A stretch of DNA of 16,401 bases from Pyrodictiaceae archaeon (GTDB lineage: Archaea; Thermoproteota; Thermoprotei_A; Sulfolobales; Pyrodictiaceae). The notes under the pieces are model-generated. The model was not told the origin of the DNA and searched no databases. It was given only the letters and a program-made list of their open reading frames with translations. Below, piece by piece: positions 1-8,249 of the stretch. Both the position numbers and the translations under genes were made by a program. How positions within the stretch are numbered: the stretch's first letter is position 1; each line of letters opens with the position of its first letter. The stretch spans positions 1 to 16,401 of the forward strand of contig JALTZQ010000097.1 of the NCBI GenBank assembly GCA_027046105.1, given 5' to 3'.

Positions 1-1
1 T

Positions 2-346
2 TTGCCTGAAACACGCCTCCAGCAGCTTAGGTTATGGAGAAAAGTAGTTTTAGATGTAGCTAGGATCGTGGGGGAACTCTACCCCGAGGCTGAAGTATAC
101 CTTGTAGGGGGAGCTGCTGAGGGCAGATTAACTGTACTGAGTGACATAGACATAGCAGTAGTGTTCAGCTATGAGCTTGGGGTTGAAGAAAGAACTCGTA
201 TCCTGGCAAGGCTATGGGAAGAACTAGAGTCGTACGGCATTCCCCCATACTACCCCTTGCACATTATGGTGTTAAGTAAGAGCGAATTCCAAAGGCTCCT
301 AGGAAGGAAGAAGCCAATCTACCCTCCACAATCTCCTACTTCCTAG
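2..346 (+). CDS. Minimal nucleotidyltransferase (MNT-type, NTase fold), possibly 5'-partial
   Basis: Residues 37-54 carry the nucleotidyltransferase signature: a GG-x-A-x-G loop, then S-D-I-D-I with the two metal-binding aspartates. A 'plhimvlskseF' strand follows near residues 86-97. Archaeal MNT proteins are about 100-120 residues; this reading gives 114 aa, so it is near full length. Such proteins usually pair with a HEPN protein as a toxin-antitoxin-like module in which the MNT member modifies the partner. No HEPN gene is visible here, but the partner could lie left of the window. The start used is TTG at base 2; an upstream start outside the window cannot be excluded. The last residues (KKPIYPPQSPTS) are unlike the usual basic/hydrophobic tail, and another frame stays open past this stop, so a frameshifted C-terminus is possible. 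Substrate is unknown. Confidence 0.75.
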   Translation: MPETRLQQLRLWRKVVLDVARIVGELYPEAEVYLVGGAAEGRLTVLSDIDIAVVFSYELGVEERTRILARLWEELESYGIPPYYPLHIMVLSKSEFQRLLGRKKPIYPPQSPTS

Positions 347-640
347 ATAATACGCCGCCGAAAATGAGTAGGGTGAATCAAAACAAAATATACTACCCTC
401 TCATGGCGCCACATGCTCCTTGGCCAAAGAGTCTAGTCGAGGGTGAAAATCTCGTTGACACTATTAAGCGGAGGCATTGGTGCATGGTTTATCTGGGAAA
501 GAATTTATTGAGGAGCAAGGAAAACGTGTGAAGCCATGACCAAGAGCTGGCTAGTTTTCTCCGCCACTACGTAGAAGAATAGATTGGTACATCTGTATCG
601 GCTTTTCGTGGGAATCCTCTTCCAGGAGGGGGCATAGAGA
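347..640 (+). other. Intergenic stretch with a possible decayed or small reading frame
   Basis: About 294 bases separate the nucleotidyltransferase from the next gene. The only frame of note has an ATG at 364 and runs 55 codons to a TGA at 529-531; the same frame then stays open for 16 more codons to a TAG at 580-582. It is also open upstream, back into the end of the nucleotidyltransferase gene. The predicted peptide is rich in W, R and L but matches no family I know, and there is no good ribosome-binding site before 364. It may be the frameshifted remnant of a longer gene or chance. No tRNA, CRISPR or clear terminator is visible. Confidence 0.3.
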
Positions 641-1006
641 ATGAAAGGCCAGATGGGTTTCTTAACCATGTTGCTCGTACTACTAGCAGCTGGTCACGCG
701 GGCATAGTGTTTATTGTAAAGCTTAATCTGTTCTTACTGGTAGAGAATGTCGTATTAGCCCTTCTTTACACTGCTAGTATCCTAGGCGTTGTCAAGGGCT
801 TTAAGTGGGGTTATAGCCTAGCAGCTATAGTGGCTCTTTTTAGTGCTGGCAGAGTTTCAAGGAGCATCATCACAGCAGCTGGTAGTCTAGGCCCATTAGC
901 GATTCAACACATACCCTTATTTGTCTTGGACCTTGCTACGGGTCTTATAGCTCTCCATATACTATCTTGTCCACGTAGAATCTTAAGCTCCTCCACAAAC
1001 CCTTGA
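641..1006 (+). CDS. Small four-helix integral membrane protein of unknown function
   Basis: The 121-residue product is almost entirely hydrophobic. Membrane segments fall roughly at residues 5-26, 29-51, 57-78 and 89-109, with basic residues (KGFK near 52-55, R71/R74, and a C-terminal PRR) in the loops. I see no motif that gives a function. The ATG at 641 is well supported by a strong GGAGGGGG ribosome-binding site at 625-632, eight bases upstream. It converges on the minus-strand ATPase-like gene ending at 1066, so it is not part of that operon. It could be a transporter fragment or a stand-alone small membrane protein; lineage-specific genes of this kind are common in Crenarchaeota. Confidence 0.7.
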   Translation: MKGQMGFLTMLLVLLAAGHAGIVFIVKLNLFLLVENVVLALLYTASILGVVKGFKWGYSLAAIVALFSAGRVSRSIITAAGSLGPLAIQHIPLFVLDLATGLIALHILSCPRRILSSSTNP

Positions 1007-1065
1007 ACAGCGAGATAGTGTATGGCTAGGTGGAGTAGGGTGTTGAAGCCCGGTCTAAATTGGTA

Positions 1066-3111
1066 CTAGATTAGTGAGTAGATGACTAGCTTGGCGAGTG
1101 CAAGCCTTAAACCATGCTCGTTACCCTTTTTGGCAGCTTCGATAAGCTCGTCTAGCACCCTTATTGCACCTTGTAGCTGTGTTTTAGAGATATTGTCTCG
1201 GAGTTGGCTAAGTGCTTCAACTAGTGACTCCCTATCAGCCTTTAGTGGACTAATTGTGGCTACAGCTATATCAAGGGCTACTAGTGCTAAAGGTGGTATT
1301 TCCTGTTCAATTGTCTTAATGAGCGCGTAGGCCTCAGAAACTTTCCCTTCTCCCACAAGTCTTAGGCTCAACAGGTAAGTATTAAGCCAGTAAGGGTGCA
1401 CAAGGCTACGTGTCTTTCGCCCATATAGTGTTGATAGTATAGTAGTGGCTATCTTAGCAATAGGTGTTTTCGGTGAAGCTCTCTCCAAGTATTCTTGGGC
1501 TTCTCTAGTACTCTTTAAGCCCAAGATATCAAGGACTGCTTTGAAGTCTTCCAGTTCCTGGAGTTCTAGGCTTTCCTGCACCTCACGTGATCCCAGCAGT
1601 TGCCTTGCTTCTCCAAGTCTACCCAGAGCTATCAAGGCTCTAAGTGCTAATCGGTAAAAATGGCTACGTAGATTAGGCGCACTAGTTAATCGTGGGCTGA
1701 CCTCCCTTAGAATTCTATCAGCTTCTCTCCAACGACCCTGCACGACTGCCTGGGTAGCCAGGAGTAGAAGGTAGGCTGTCTCAATACTGCTTGCCTCGGC
1801 TCTCCACATAGTTTTTCTTAGTAGCTCTTCAAGCTCCGATATGGTAGTTTCAAGTTCCTCAATTCGCCCCCATGTAGCTAGTACTGTACCCAGCTCAACA
1901 TGGATATTAGCTACTTCCTCTATTCCAAGTTGCTTGCTATGTACTAGCTCCCTTATACTCGCAAGCAACCATCCTACATCGAATGGTGTAGGCTCAAGCC
2001 ATTTATGGGCTCGTATGGCTTCGCGGAGCCAGAAGCCCGCTTCCCTGGGATAGGCCTCTAGTGCAAGCTCTAGGGCTCGTTTTACTAGCCTAAAACGTGG
2101 AATAGGGTCATTAATCTCTCTGATAGCTTTCTTAGCGTACCAGAGCGCTTCTATGGCATGGCTTCTTGCCTCTGTTATTGAGTAGAGACTTGATGCATAG
2201 AGGAAGCATAGATAGTTATCACTATGAGTGTCGCGACACCTTCTGAGACCATAACTGAAAACCTTTCTTGCTTCTCTAGGAAATAGTTTCTGGAGGAATG
2301 GTTGAAGCCATAGTAGTTCAGGCCATATAGCGATACTTCCATCGCTTAGCCTCACAAGCCAAGGAGCCTTAACTGGTGCTCCAAGGCTAGTAGCTGCTTC
2401 TTCATCGAATTTTGCTAGGAGGAGATGTACTGCTAGGTTTCTTAGGTTTACTGGATCACTACTATATGCCTCCCTTAACCAATTAGGCATATCACCGAAA
2501 AGTGGTAATTTACTCCTCGTAATTAGGGTTGAGTGGAGATTGTTCTTAACTACGGTCTCGCATAAAGGACCGGGAAAACCACCTGTTCTCCACATTATCT
2601 CGTCAATAAGCGTCCAATCCTCGAGCTTAACCCCTAACACGTTTGACAAGTAGTCGTAGAGTTCGCTAGGAGATAGTGGCTTAGGTACGAGAATTGCTAC
2701 ACCAGCTACTTTTGATGGTAGACTTGCCAGTTCTAGGAGGGGTAGTGTTAAGCCAACAATGCATTTCTCGCATCTACTGAGTACTTTGAGGGCATCTTGT
2801 AGTCTATCAGCGTCCAGTACCACATAGTCATGCCGGCACGCAGCAAGGGCGTCACCCGTCTCCCGAGTATAGTACAGCTTAACTGCTGATAGTTTTTGTA
2901 ATCGTTTGAGTAGTGTCGAAACACCAGAGGACTTCACACCAGCTACTAGCACTTTCTCTCCACTTTCAACAAGTCTAGCAAGAACCCAATCTTCCTCCCG
3001 TGGATAGATGTAGGAGCATTCAAATCTCCTACCCATCGACGCCACCCAGGGCTTTGTGAAGCATTTTAATTGTTTCCACATAGGGCCTCCATCGGCGTCT
3101 ACCATTGTCAT
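1066..3111 (-). CDS. P-loop-like protein with degenerate Walker A and C-terminal helical (TPR-like) repeats
   Basis: The 681-residue product has an N-terminal segment like archaeal AAA/STAND-type ATPases. Residues 54-66 read V-L-V-A-G-V-K-S-S-G-V-S-T, a Walker A loop (GxxxxGK[ST]) in which the key lysine is V64. A Walker B-like strand ending in D100 (YVVLD) follows. From about residue 290 to the end the protein is a run of amphipathic helices rich in A, L, E and R, as in TPR or similar scaffolds. It is the last gene of the molybdo-enzyme operon, 39 bases after the TorD gene, which suggests a role in assembly or control of that complex; this is inference. ATP binding may be lost or altered. 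The start is uncertain: ATGs at 3111, 3105, 3081 (GGAGG four bases ahead) and 3036 are all possible. Confidence 0.65.
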   Translation of the reverse strand: MTMVDADGGPMWKQLKCFTKPWVASMGRRFECSYIYPREEDWVLARLVESGEKVLVAGVKSSGVSTLLKRLQKLSAVKLYYTRETGDALAACRHDYVVLDADRLQDALKVLSRCEKCIVGLTLPLLELASLPSKVAGVAILVPKPLSPSELYDYLSNVLGVKLEDWTLIDEIMWRTGGFPGPLCETVVKNNLHSTLITRSKLPLFGDMPNWLREAYSSDPVNLRNLAVHLLLAKFDEEAATSLGAPVKAPWLVRLSDGSIAIWPELLWLQPFLQKLFPREARKVFSYGLRRCRDTHSDNYLCFLYASSLYSITEARSHAIEALWYAKKAIREINDPIPRFRLVKRALELALEAYPREAGFWLREAIRAHKWLEPTPFDVGWLLASIRELVHSKQLGIEEVANIHVELGTVLATWGRIEELETTISELEELLRKTMWRAEASSIETAYLLLLATQAVVQGRWREADRILREVSPRLTSAPNLRSHFYRLALRALIALGRLGEARQLLGSREVQESLELQELEDFKAVLDILGLKSTREAQEYLERASPKTPIAKIATTILSTLYGRKTRSLVHPYWLNTYLLSLRLVGEGKVSEAYALIKTIEQEIPPLALVALDIAVATISPLKADRESLVEALSQLRDNISKTQLQGAIRVLDELIEAAKKGNEHGLRLALAKLVIYSLI

Positions 3112-3150
3112 GTCTCTAGGCTAGTGGCTAGGCTTGCTAGAATACGATCC

Positions 3151-3726
3151 TTACCTCCCTGCAAGACCATGGACATACCTATAATCCTCGACCACAAACT
3201 CTGCTAAGAGCTCACCCATGGCACTATAGAACTTCGTTGATGCAACCTCAGAGACGACAATTCCAAACACAGGTGCCCAACGCGCTAAGTGTTGTTTAAG
3301 GAACCTATACTGGAGATCCAGCCTATTCTCTTCAATAAGCTTAGCCATGAATGCTAGCTCTAGGCCTATATGGTCGAAGCATCTAACTCTCGCTTCTTCA
3401 ATAACTGGCTCATAGCCGGCCATGATATAGAACCTCTTCACGCTAGTTGAGACATCAGTGCAGAGAAGACCGGTCTCGTCAAGGAAAAAGCTCTCATAAG
3501 GGTGGATGTAGAGTAGGAATGTCTTGGTGTAATCCACGCGTAGCCTAAGATACAGTTCCTCAGTGCTATGGGTTTTGAATTCACTTAATACAGTACTTCG
3601 CTGAGGCTCTGGTAGAGTATTAACAATTTTCTTCAGCTTTGCAACCTCCTCCAAGCCGAGCTCGCTCATAAAGATTCTTGACAGAAACGTGTACATGCCA
3701 TAACGTGCTCGTTTAAGCTCATCCAT
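3151..3726 (-). CDS. TorD/DmsD-family chaperone for a molybdo-enzyme
   Basis: The TorD family consists of cytoplasmic all-helical chaperones that bind the Tat signal and apo form of a molybdopterin enzyme until cofactor is loaded. Supporting motifs, numbered from the ATG at 3726, are H75-P-Y-E-S79 and the family's most conserved stretch D118-H-I-G-L-E-L-A-F-M127. An HLARWAP segment near 146-152 fits the family's 'H...W.P' region. Length is 191 aa, normal for the family. I prefer the ATG at 3726 because a GGTGGT ribosome-binding site ends exactly seven bases upstream, as at the first gene of the operon; an ATG at 3768 would add 14 residues and overlap the ferredoxin gene by 38 bases. The position in an operon with a Tat-signal Mo/W enzyme identifies the likely client. 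Confidence 0.85.
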   Translation of the reverse strand: MDELKRARYGMYTFLSRIFMSELGLEEVAKLKKIVNTLPEPQRSTVLSEFKTHSTEELYLRLRVDYTKTFLLYIHPYESFFLDETGLLCTDVSTSVKRFYIMAGYEPVIEEARVRCFDHIGLELAFMAKLIEENRLDLQYRFLKQHLARWAPVFGIVVSEVASTKFYSAMGELLAEFVVEDYRYVHGLAGR

Positions 3727-3730
3727 CTCC

Positions 3731-4174
3731 TTAACCACCTTCAGTACCAGCTTCCTCCTCGAGCACATAGTAGTAGCTAATGTTCACCTTTGCAGATGGT
3801 GAGGGCGACGATTCTTCGAAAAGACCCTCAATACTAACTGTTGATGGCGGTGTTTCTACTACTGTAGTTGACGGCGTTGGTCCAAACGCTAATGTGTATG
3901 TAGCTATGACGCTTAGTATTAGCACTGTAAGAGTAAGTGCTAGGGGGAGAAAGCTGATTGATCTCCTAAACTCTATGGCTGAGACGGGGCAGGCGTTGGA
4001 ACATATCGTACATCCTATACATAACTTCTTATCGATCCTAGGATAGCTCTTCGGTTTCCACGATATTGCGTGTAAGGGACATGCTTTCACACACCTACCA
4101 CACTTAACACAACGTTCCTTGTCAATCCACGCAATGGTCTTGTAGAAGACGTGTTTGATCCTACTATGGGCCAT
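3731..4174 (-). CDS. Membrane-anchored 2x[4Fe-4S] ferredoxin
   Basis: The 147-residue product has two full [4Fe-4S] motifs, C22xxC25xxC28xxxC32P and C52xxC55xxC58xxxC62P, as in bacterial-type ferredoxins. A single membrane helix follows at about 74-97, then a roughly 50-residue tail rich in S, T, P and E. Two arginines just before the helix (R70-R71) suggest by the positive-inside rule that the clusters stay in the cytoplasm and the tail faces outside. No N-terminal signal is present. It sits between the catalytic-subunit gene and the TorD gene, with a GAGGTGG site before the ATG. It could pass electrons between cytoplasmic ferredoxin or another donor and the membrane complex, or help maturation; the role is inferred. 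The C-terminal extension and anchor are unusual for a ferredoxin. Confidence 0.85.
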   Translation of the reverse strand: MAHSRIKHVFYKTIAWIDKERCVKCGRCVKACPLHAISWKPKSYPRIDKKLCIGCTICSNACPVSAIEFRRSISFLPLALTLTVLILSVIATYTLAFGPTPSTTVVETPPSTVSIEGLFEESSPSPSAKVNISYYYVLEEEAGTEGG

Positions 4175-4239
4175 GCATCCACCTCTCCCTGGTTTAGGAA
4201 AAGATTTCTTGGGAGAGGGTTGTTTATCCGAAGTATTCC

Positions 4240-7200
4240 TTAGGGTAGTTCTCTAGGATCTGGTACTCGTGGAGGCCACTTGTAAGCTATTTTGTCGGGT
4301 TTACCACCAATACCAGCTCCTAGGAAGTAGGCTCGCCTGAATCCTTTCTCGGGCCAATCATCTACCCTTAATCCGCCTTCCTCTGGTTTATAGACGGCTA
4401 CTAGCTCTCCCTTGACAATGCCAAGTATTCGTGGGAATGGCAGGTCTATGGCACCCCATTGTCTTCTCCAGAAATCATAGACTTTTCTAGCAAGCTCGCC
4501 ACGAGCACCATGTGTTAGTAGTTTGAAGAAGAAGTCGAATGCCATTTTAGCGGCCTCGTAGTTGAACTCCATTTGTCCGTATTCATCGGGTTTTGCCTTC
4601 TCAATTCTAACCTTGAAGTGCCATAGATTTGCCCATGAGATTGGGTCATTGGTTTGTGGTAGTATAAAGTCGTATGGTACACCAGTTTCTCTCCACCATA
4701 CAAATTTAGCTAGATCCCAGAAAGGTGCTCCGTGTTCACGGTATAGGTTGGTTACATAGCGTTTAGCTATCTCTTCGTCCGTCATCGGCCTTGGTGGTTC
4801 TACTAGTCTTGCTGTGAATTCTCTCCAGTCTCTATGGATAGAGCCATCCCTTATAGCATCTAGTAGAGGCTTACCATCGATATTCATCTCGTAGGCTGCG
4901 AATATTGTTGGCGAGGGTGCTACGCTGTATCTACGGCCACCAATATTTATGGATGCACGCTCTTCACTCCACCATGCTGGTCTCCAGCGATACTGGCCAT
5001 GTAGCATTATGACAACTCCTTCCCTTACCCTATTGGTTACCCATACCTTAGTGACAAAGCTTGAGACCTCCAGGTCATTTAGTGGCTGTATGAGTACACG
5101 GACTCTAACAACATCGCCAGTCTTTAGACCCAATCTCTCAGCGTCAATAGGGTTAATCCATAGGTAGAGTGCAGGGAATAGCTCAAAGGTGTACCAGCTG
5201 TACTGGGATCTAGAGTTCTCGCTTGCGAAGAGGAATCTCGAGTTAGCGATGAAGACTAGCTCGCCCCTACTTGGATCAACCCCTGTTGTTAGCCCTGGTA
5301 TACGTATCCAGAAGTCCATCAAGGGTATCACGTAGTGCATTTTTGTTTCAACAAGCTTTCTCACAGCATCCATGTTACCCTCCATTGCTTTCTTCAGCCA
5401 TTCCTCCTTAGGCCATATCGGTATCGAGAGCTCCATTAACTCTTGCTCTCTCATTGGGAGTGAGAAGAACTCTAGCTTCCTTGACCAAGTCTTCTGCCCA
5501 CGATACACAACACCGTCTACTTCAACCCCAACAATGCCGCCCTTAGCATCGAATGCAAGCTTTGTTACAGGATCTATCCATGCAACTTTGTCCCGTGGCA
5601 CCTTAGCCTCATATGTATGCTGCTTATACACCTCAGGTACCTCTTCCCAGAACTGGTACATCTCCCACCACTCAATGGGCTCCAGACCCCTCCTCTTACA
5701 CTCATCTACGAGTCTCGGCGTGGCAACGTACGATGCATGGTTGTACCAGTCCAGCATTGTTATCATTAGTTCTTTTCTCAAATCATTTACCCATTGATCA
5801 TAGGTTATCTCGCCACGGTAGAGTCTCTCTATAAGTACTCTTGGCAACTCTTCTGGCTTAACGCCAATCCTTTGTGCAAATCTCTTACCCCGATTATCCT
5901 CGATAAGGAAGGCTAGTCTATCAGCAACACTTGGAATCTTGACCTTGAGGCCTAGGTAGTCTATCTCACGCTCCTCTAGAAGCTCGCTTAGCGGTACACC
6001 CTCACGTTTAGCCCTCAACACCATTTTAGCTATAGCACGCCAGTATACCTCAAGACTCCACTCCTGATAGGACACTACATCACCAAGGCCTATTCGTTGA
6101 TGCGCTTCAAGGCATGTCCTATGTGGGTCGCTGGGCCTCCATCCCTGCGTCCTTGTGAGATATAGGTAGTAGACTGGCCACCTAACAGAAGTCCACTTTG
6201 CGGGCGCATATATACCGGAGGAGGCCGGCTGGCCTTCGTGGCGTTCATGGAAGAAGCCTTCTGGCAACACTATGTCGGCGACATAACACATCTCGTTAAG
6301 GAATGGTGTTGCATGTATTACTAGCTCGACCTTATTGGGGTCACTTAGGAATTTGAACCATAGAATGCCTGCCTGGTAGGTCGCTATTGGGTTTACTACA
6401 CGGCTAAAGTGTAGATAGATCTTGTCTGGTATTGGGAAGCCCCAGCGTCTCCAATAGTTCTTCCATTCCTCGTCATACCATTTGAATACAGCTGTATTCG
6501 TTGGATCATAGTGGCCAAATGCTTGCTCTTCTGGCGAGAAGACGTACTCATTCCAGATTCTAGGGCCATAGAGTTTCTTACCCAGTGTGCGGTATGCTAG
6601 GCTCCCCTTCCAGCCATGGAAGGCCAGATTAAGGTTATGCCATGCCGATGTCCCTGTCCCACCTGGCTCACCAAATGCGCCAGTAAGAGCTACGGCCGCC
6701 AAAAAGAGGGCACGACCAGCCATCCATCCACCATAGGTTTGGCCTACAGCCCTCCATTGGTGAATTGATATAGCGGTACCTGCACGAGCTATCTCTCGTG
6801 CAATAGCACGTATTAGCTCAGCTGCTTGTCTCACTTCTCCGCTACTTGGCATTTGTGGTGGTGGTGTCCTTGCATTTAGCCTGCTAACCCATGCAGCGTA
6901 CTCTGGTGTAAAGTTGCTGAGGAACTCTCTAAGACACGTCTTAAACCATTCAAATGCCTTTTTCCAGTCCTTGATCGCATAACGGCCGTCGGGTAGCCGC
7001 TCGTATATGTCATCGGGTGGTGGTGTCTTTATATAGCCGTTATCGAGCAGCCATTTAATTACACCATCACGGTCACGGACAAACCAGTCCCAATTGACCC
7101 ATCTTCTAACGAAATCCCAGTTAACGGCATCTAGCTCATTGACGAGCACGTTGGCTACGGCTAGCCAGATTAGAGCCTCTGTACCAGGCCACGGTGATAA

Positions 7201-8244
7201 CCAGTAGTCAGCTAAGAGGTCTGTGTGGAAGTACTTTTCTCTAACTGATACCACCTTGGCGCCCTTGAACCTTGCTATGGCGGCGCGTGGACCGTGGCTC
7301 ATTAGGTAGTGTCCTGTATCGCCAAGGATGCCTTTACCATGGAGTATTATCAGTTTGGCTTTGAAGTAGTCAGGGCTATTGCGGTCCTTGTCGGTCCATG
7401 TAGCGTTTGCTAGCCTCATTCCAGAACTACACAAGTTCGTATGGCTATGGAATGAGTGTTGTTGCTCCCAGAGTTTACCCCAGCCTCCATGGGTTACCCA
7501 GCCTTGCTGAAGAGGTCTTCCCTCCATCCAGAAAACTGTCTTAGCTTCTCTTGGATCCTTCTTCACAAGATAGCCGTAGAGCCCCTTATACCAGTACTCG
7601 GCGGCTAACTCTATGCTCTCCTCATAGCTAATCCTCACCCAGTTGTCATCGCCGCGAGTCCCTATTCTCCGTCTTGTCCTGGGATCTATCTTTGACAGTA
7701 TGAAGGTTATGCGGTCTGGATGAGCACTAGCAGCAGCATTACCCATTCCCTTAACACATAGACTCCAATTGTTCTTTGCGAACGGGTTAGGCATAATCTT
7801 TCTAATCGTTCCAGTTTCCTTGTCTATCCATACCAGGTAGTGGCACGAGACTTCACAATAACCGCATACACCACCTGGCGCGATAAAGTATCTTTTCTCA
7901 ACCCTTTTCGGCCACTTCGTCCCTTCATACTCGCGCCAATCAAGCCAATTGCTAAACCACTTCAATCGAATCCTCTTCAAACCCTCTGGACTACCAACCT
8001 CAACCTCTGTACCAGCATCTACTATGCGGCCTGGTGGTGGAACCCTGGTAAGCGTTTCAAAGCCCTTTACCCTTCCTGTTTCACCACGGAACCAGTTCTT
8101 ACCCTCTTCAACCTCCTTGAGTAATTCAGCTCTTGCAGGCCTTAGACCAATTAGTGTAAAACTAGCTGCAGCAGCAAGTCCAAGCTTGATAAACTTCCTC
8201 CTACTCAGTCTTACGCTTTCCAATAACTGGCTTGGTGCAGGCAT
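4240..8244 (-). CDS. Tat-exported molybdopterin (Mo/W) oxidoreductase, catalytic subunit (DMSO reductase superfamily)
   Basis: This 1334-residue protein begins with a twin-arginine signal, S14-R-R-K-F-I20, followed by an AAAASFTLIGL core and an A-R-A cleavage-like site near residue 39. A [4Fe-4S] site is formed by C127xxC130xxxC134 and C163. C272, in an H-T-N-L-C-S-S-G context, is the likely metal-ligand cysteine. 'YVADIVLPEGFFHERHEG' near 650 is the usual pterin-domain segment, and 'INPIDAERLGLKTGD' near 1030 marks the C-terminal molybdopterin-dinucleotide domain. A leading Cys rather than His in the Fe-S motif argues against NarG; the absence of C/U-H at the ligand argues against formate dehydrogenase. 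Remaining options are sulfur, polysulfide, thiosulfate, tetrathionate or arsenic-type enzymes. At 1334 aa it is long for these (commonly about 750-1200). The ATG has a GGTGGG site eight bases upstream and lies five bases after the cytochrome gene. Confidence 0.92.
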   Translation of the reverse strand: MPAPSQLLESVRLSRRKFIKLGLAAAASFTLIGLRPARAELLKEVEEGKNWFRGETGRVKGFETLTRVPPPGRIVDAGTEVEVGSPEGLKRIRLKWFSNWLDWREYEGTKWPKRVEKRYFIAPGGVCGYCEVSCHYLVWIDKETGTIRKIMPNPFAKNNWSLCVKGMGNAAASAHPDRITFILSKIDPRTRRRIGTRGDDNWVRISYEESIELAAEYWYKGLYGYLVKKDPREAKTVFWMEGRPLQQGWVTHGGWGKLWEQQHSFHSHTNLCSSGMRLANATWTDKDRNSPDYFKAKLIILHGKGILGDTGHYLMSHGPRAAIARFKGAKVVSVREKYFHTDLLADYWLSPWPGTEALIWLAVANVLVNELDAVNWDFVRRWVNWDWFVRDRDGVIKWLLDNGYIKTPPPDDIYERLPDGRYAIKDWKKAFEWFKTCLREFLSNFTPEYAAWVSRLNARTPPPQMPSSGEVRQAAELIRAIAREIARAGTAISIHQWRAVGQTYGGWMAGRALFLAAVALTGAFGEPGGTGTSAWHNLNLAFHGWKGSLAYRTLGKKLYGPRIWNEYVFSPEEQAFGHYDPTNTAVFKWYDEEWKNYWRRWGFPIPDKIYLHFSRVVNPIATYQAGILWFKFLSDPNKVELVIHATPFLNEMCYVADIVLPEGFFHERHEGQPASSGIYAPAKWTSVRWPVYYLYLTRTQGWRPSDPHRTCLEAHQRIGLGDVVSYQEWSLEVYWRAIAKMVLRAKREGVPLSELLEEREIDYLGLKVKIPSVADRLAFLIEDNRGKRFAQRIGVKPEELPRVLIERLYRGEITYDQWVNDLRKELMITMLDWYNHASYVATPRLVDECKRRGLEPIEWWEMYQFWEEVPEVYKQHTYEAKVPRDKVAWIDPVTKLAFDAKGGIVGVEVDGVVYRGQKTWSRKLEFFSLPMREQELMELSIPIWPKEEWLKKAMEGNMDAVRKLVETKMHYVIPLMDFWIRIPGLTTGVDPSRGELVFIANSRFLFASENSRSQYSWYTFELFPALYLWINPIDAERLGLKTGDVVRVRVLIQPLNDLEVSSFVTKVWVTNRVREGVVIMLHGQYRWRPAWWSEERASINIGGRRYSVAPSPTIFAAYEMNIDGKPLLDAIRDGSIHRDWREFTARLVEPPRPMTDEEIAKRYVTNLYREHGAPFWDLAKFVWWRETGVPYDFILPQTNDPISWANLWHFKVRIEKAKPDEYGQMEFNYEAAKMAFDFFFKLLTHGARGELARKVYDFWRRQWGAIDLPFPRILGIVKGELVAVYKPEEGGLRVDDWPEKGFRRAYFLGAGIGGKPDKIAYKWPPRVPDPRELP

Positions 8245-8249
8245 GAGAT

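Noticed and set aside
5372..5797. 141-codon plus-strand open frame inside the Mo/W subunit gene
   Set aside because: It is antisense to a conserved coding region, with low-complexity S/T-rich composition and no ribosome-binding site.
4240..8244. Annotation of the catalytic subunit as nitrate reductase NarG or as formate dehydrogenase
   Set aside because: NarG has a His-first Fe-S motif and an Asp ligand; formate dehydrogenases have Cys or Sec followed by His. Neither is seen here (C127 first; C272 followed by Ser).
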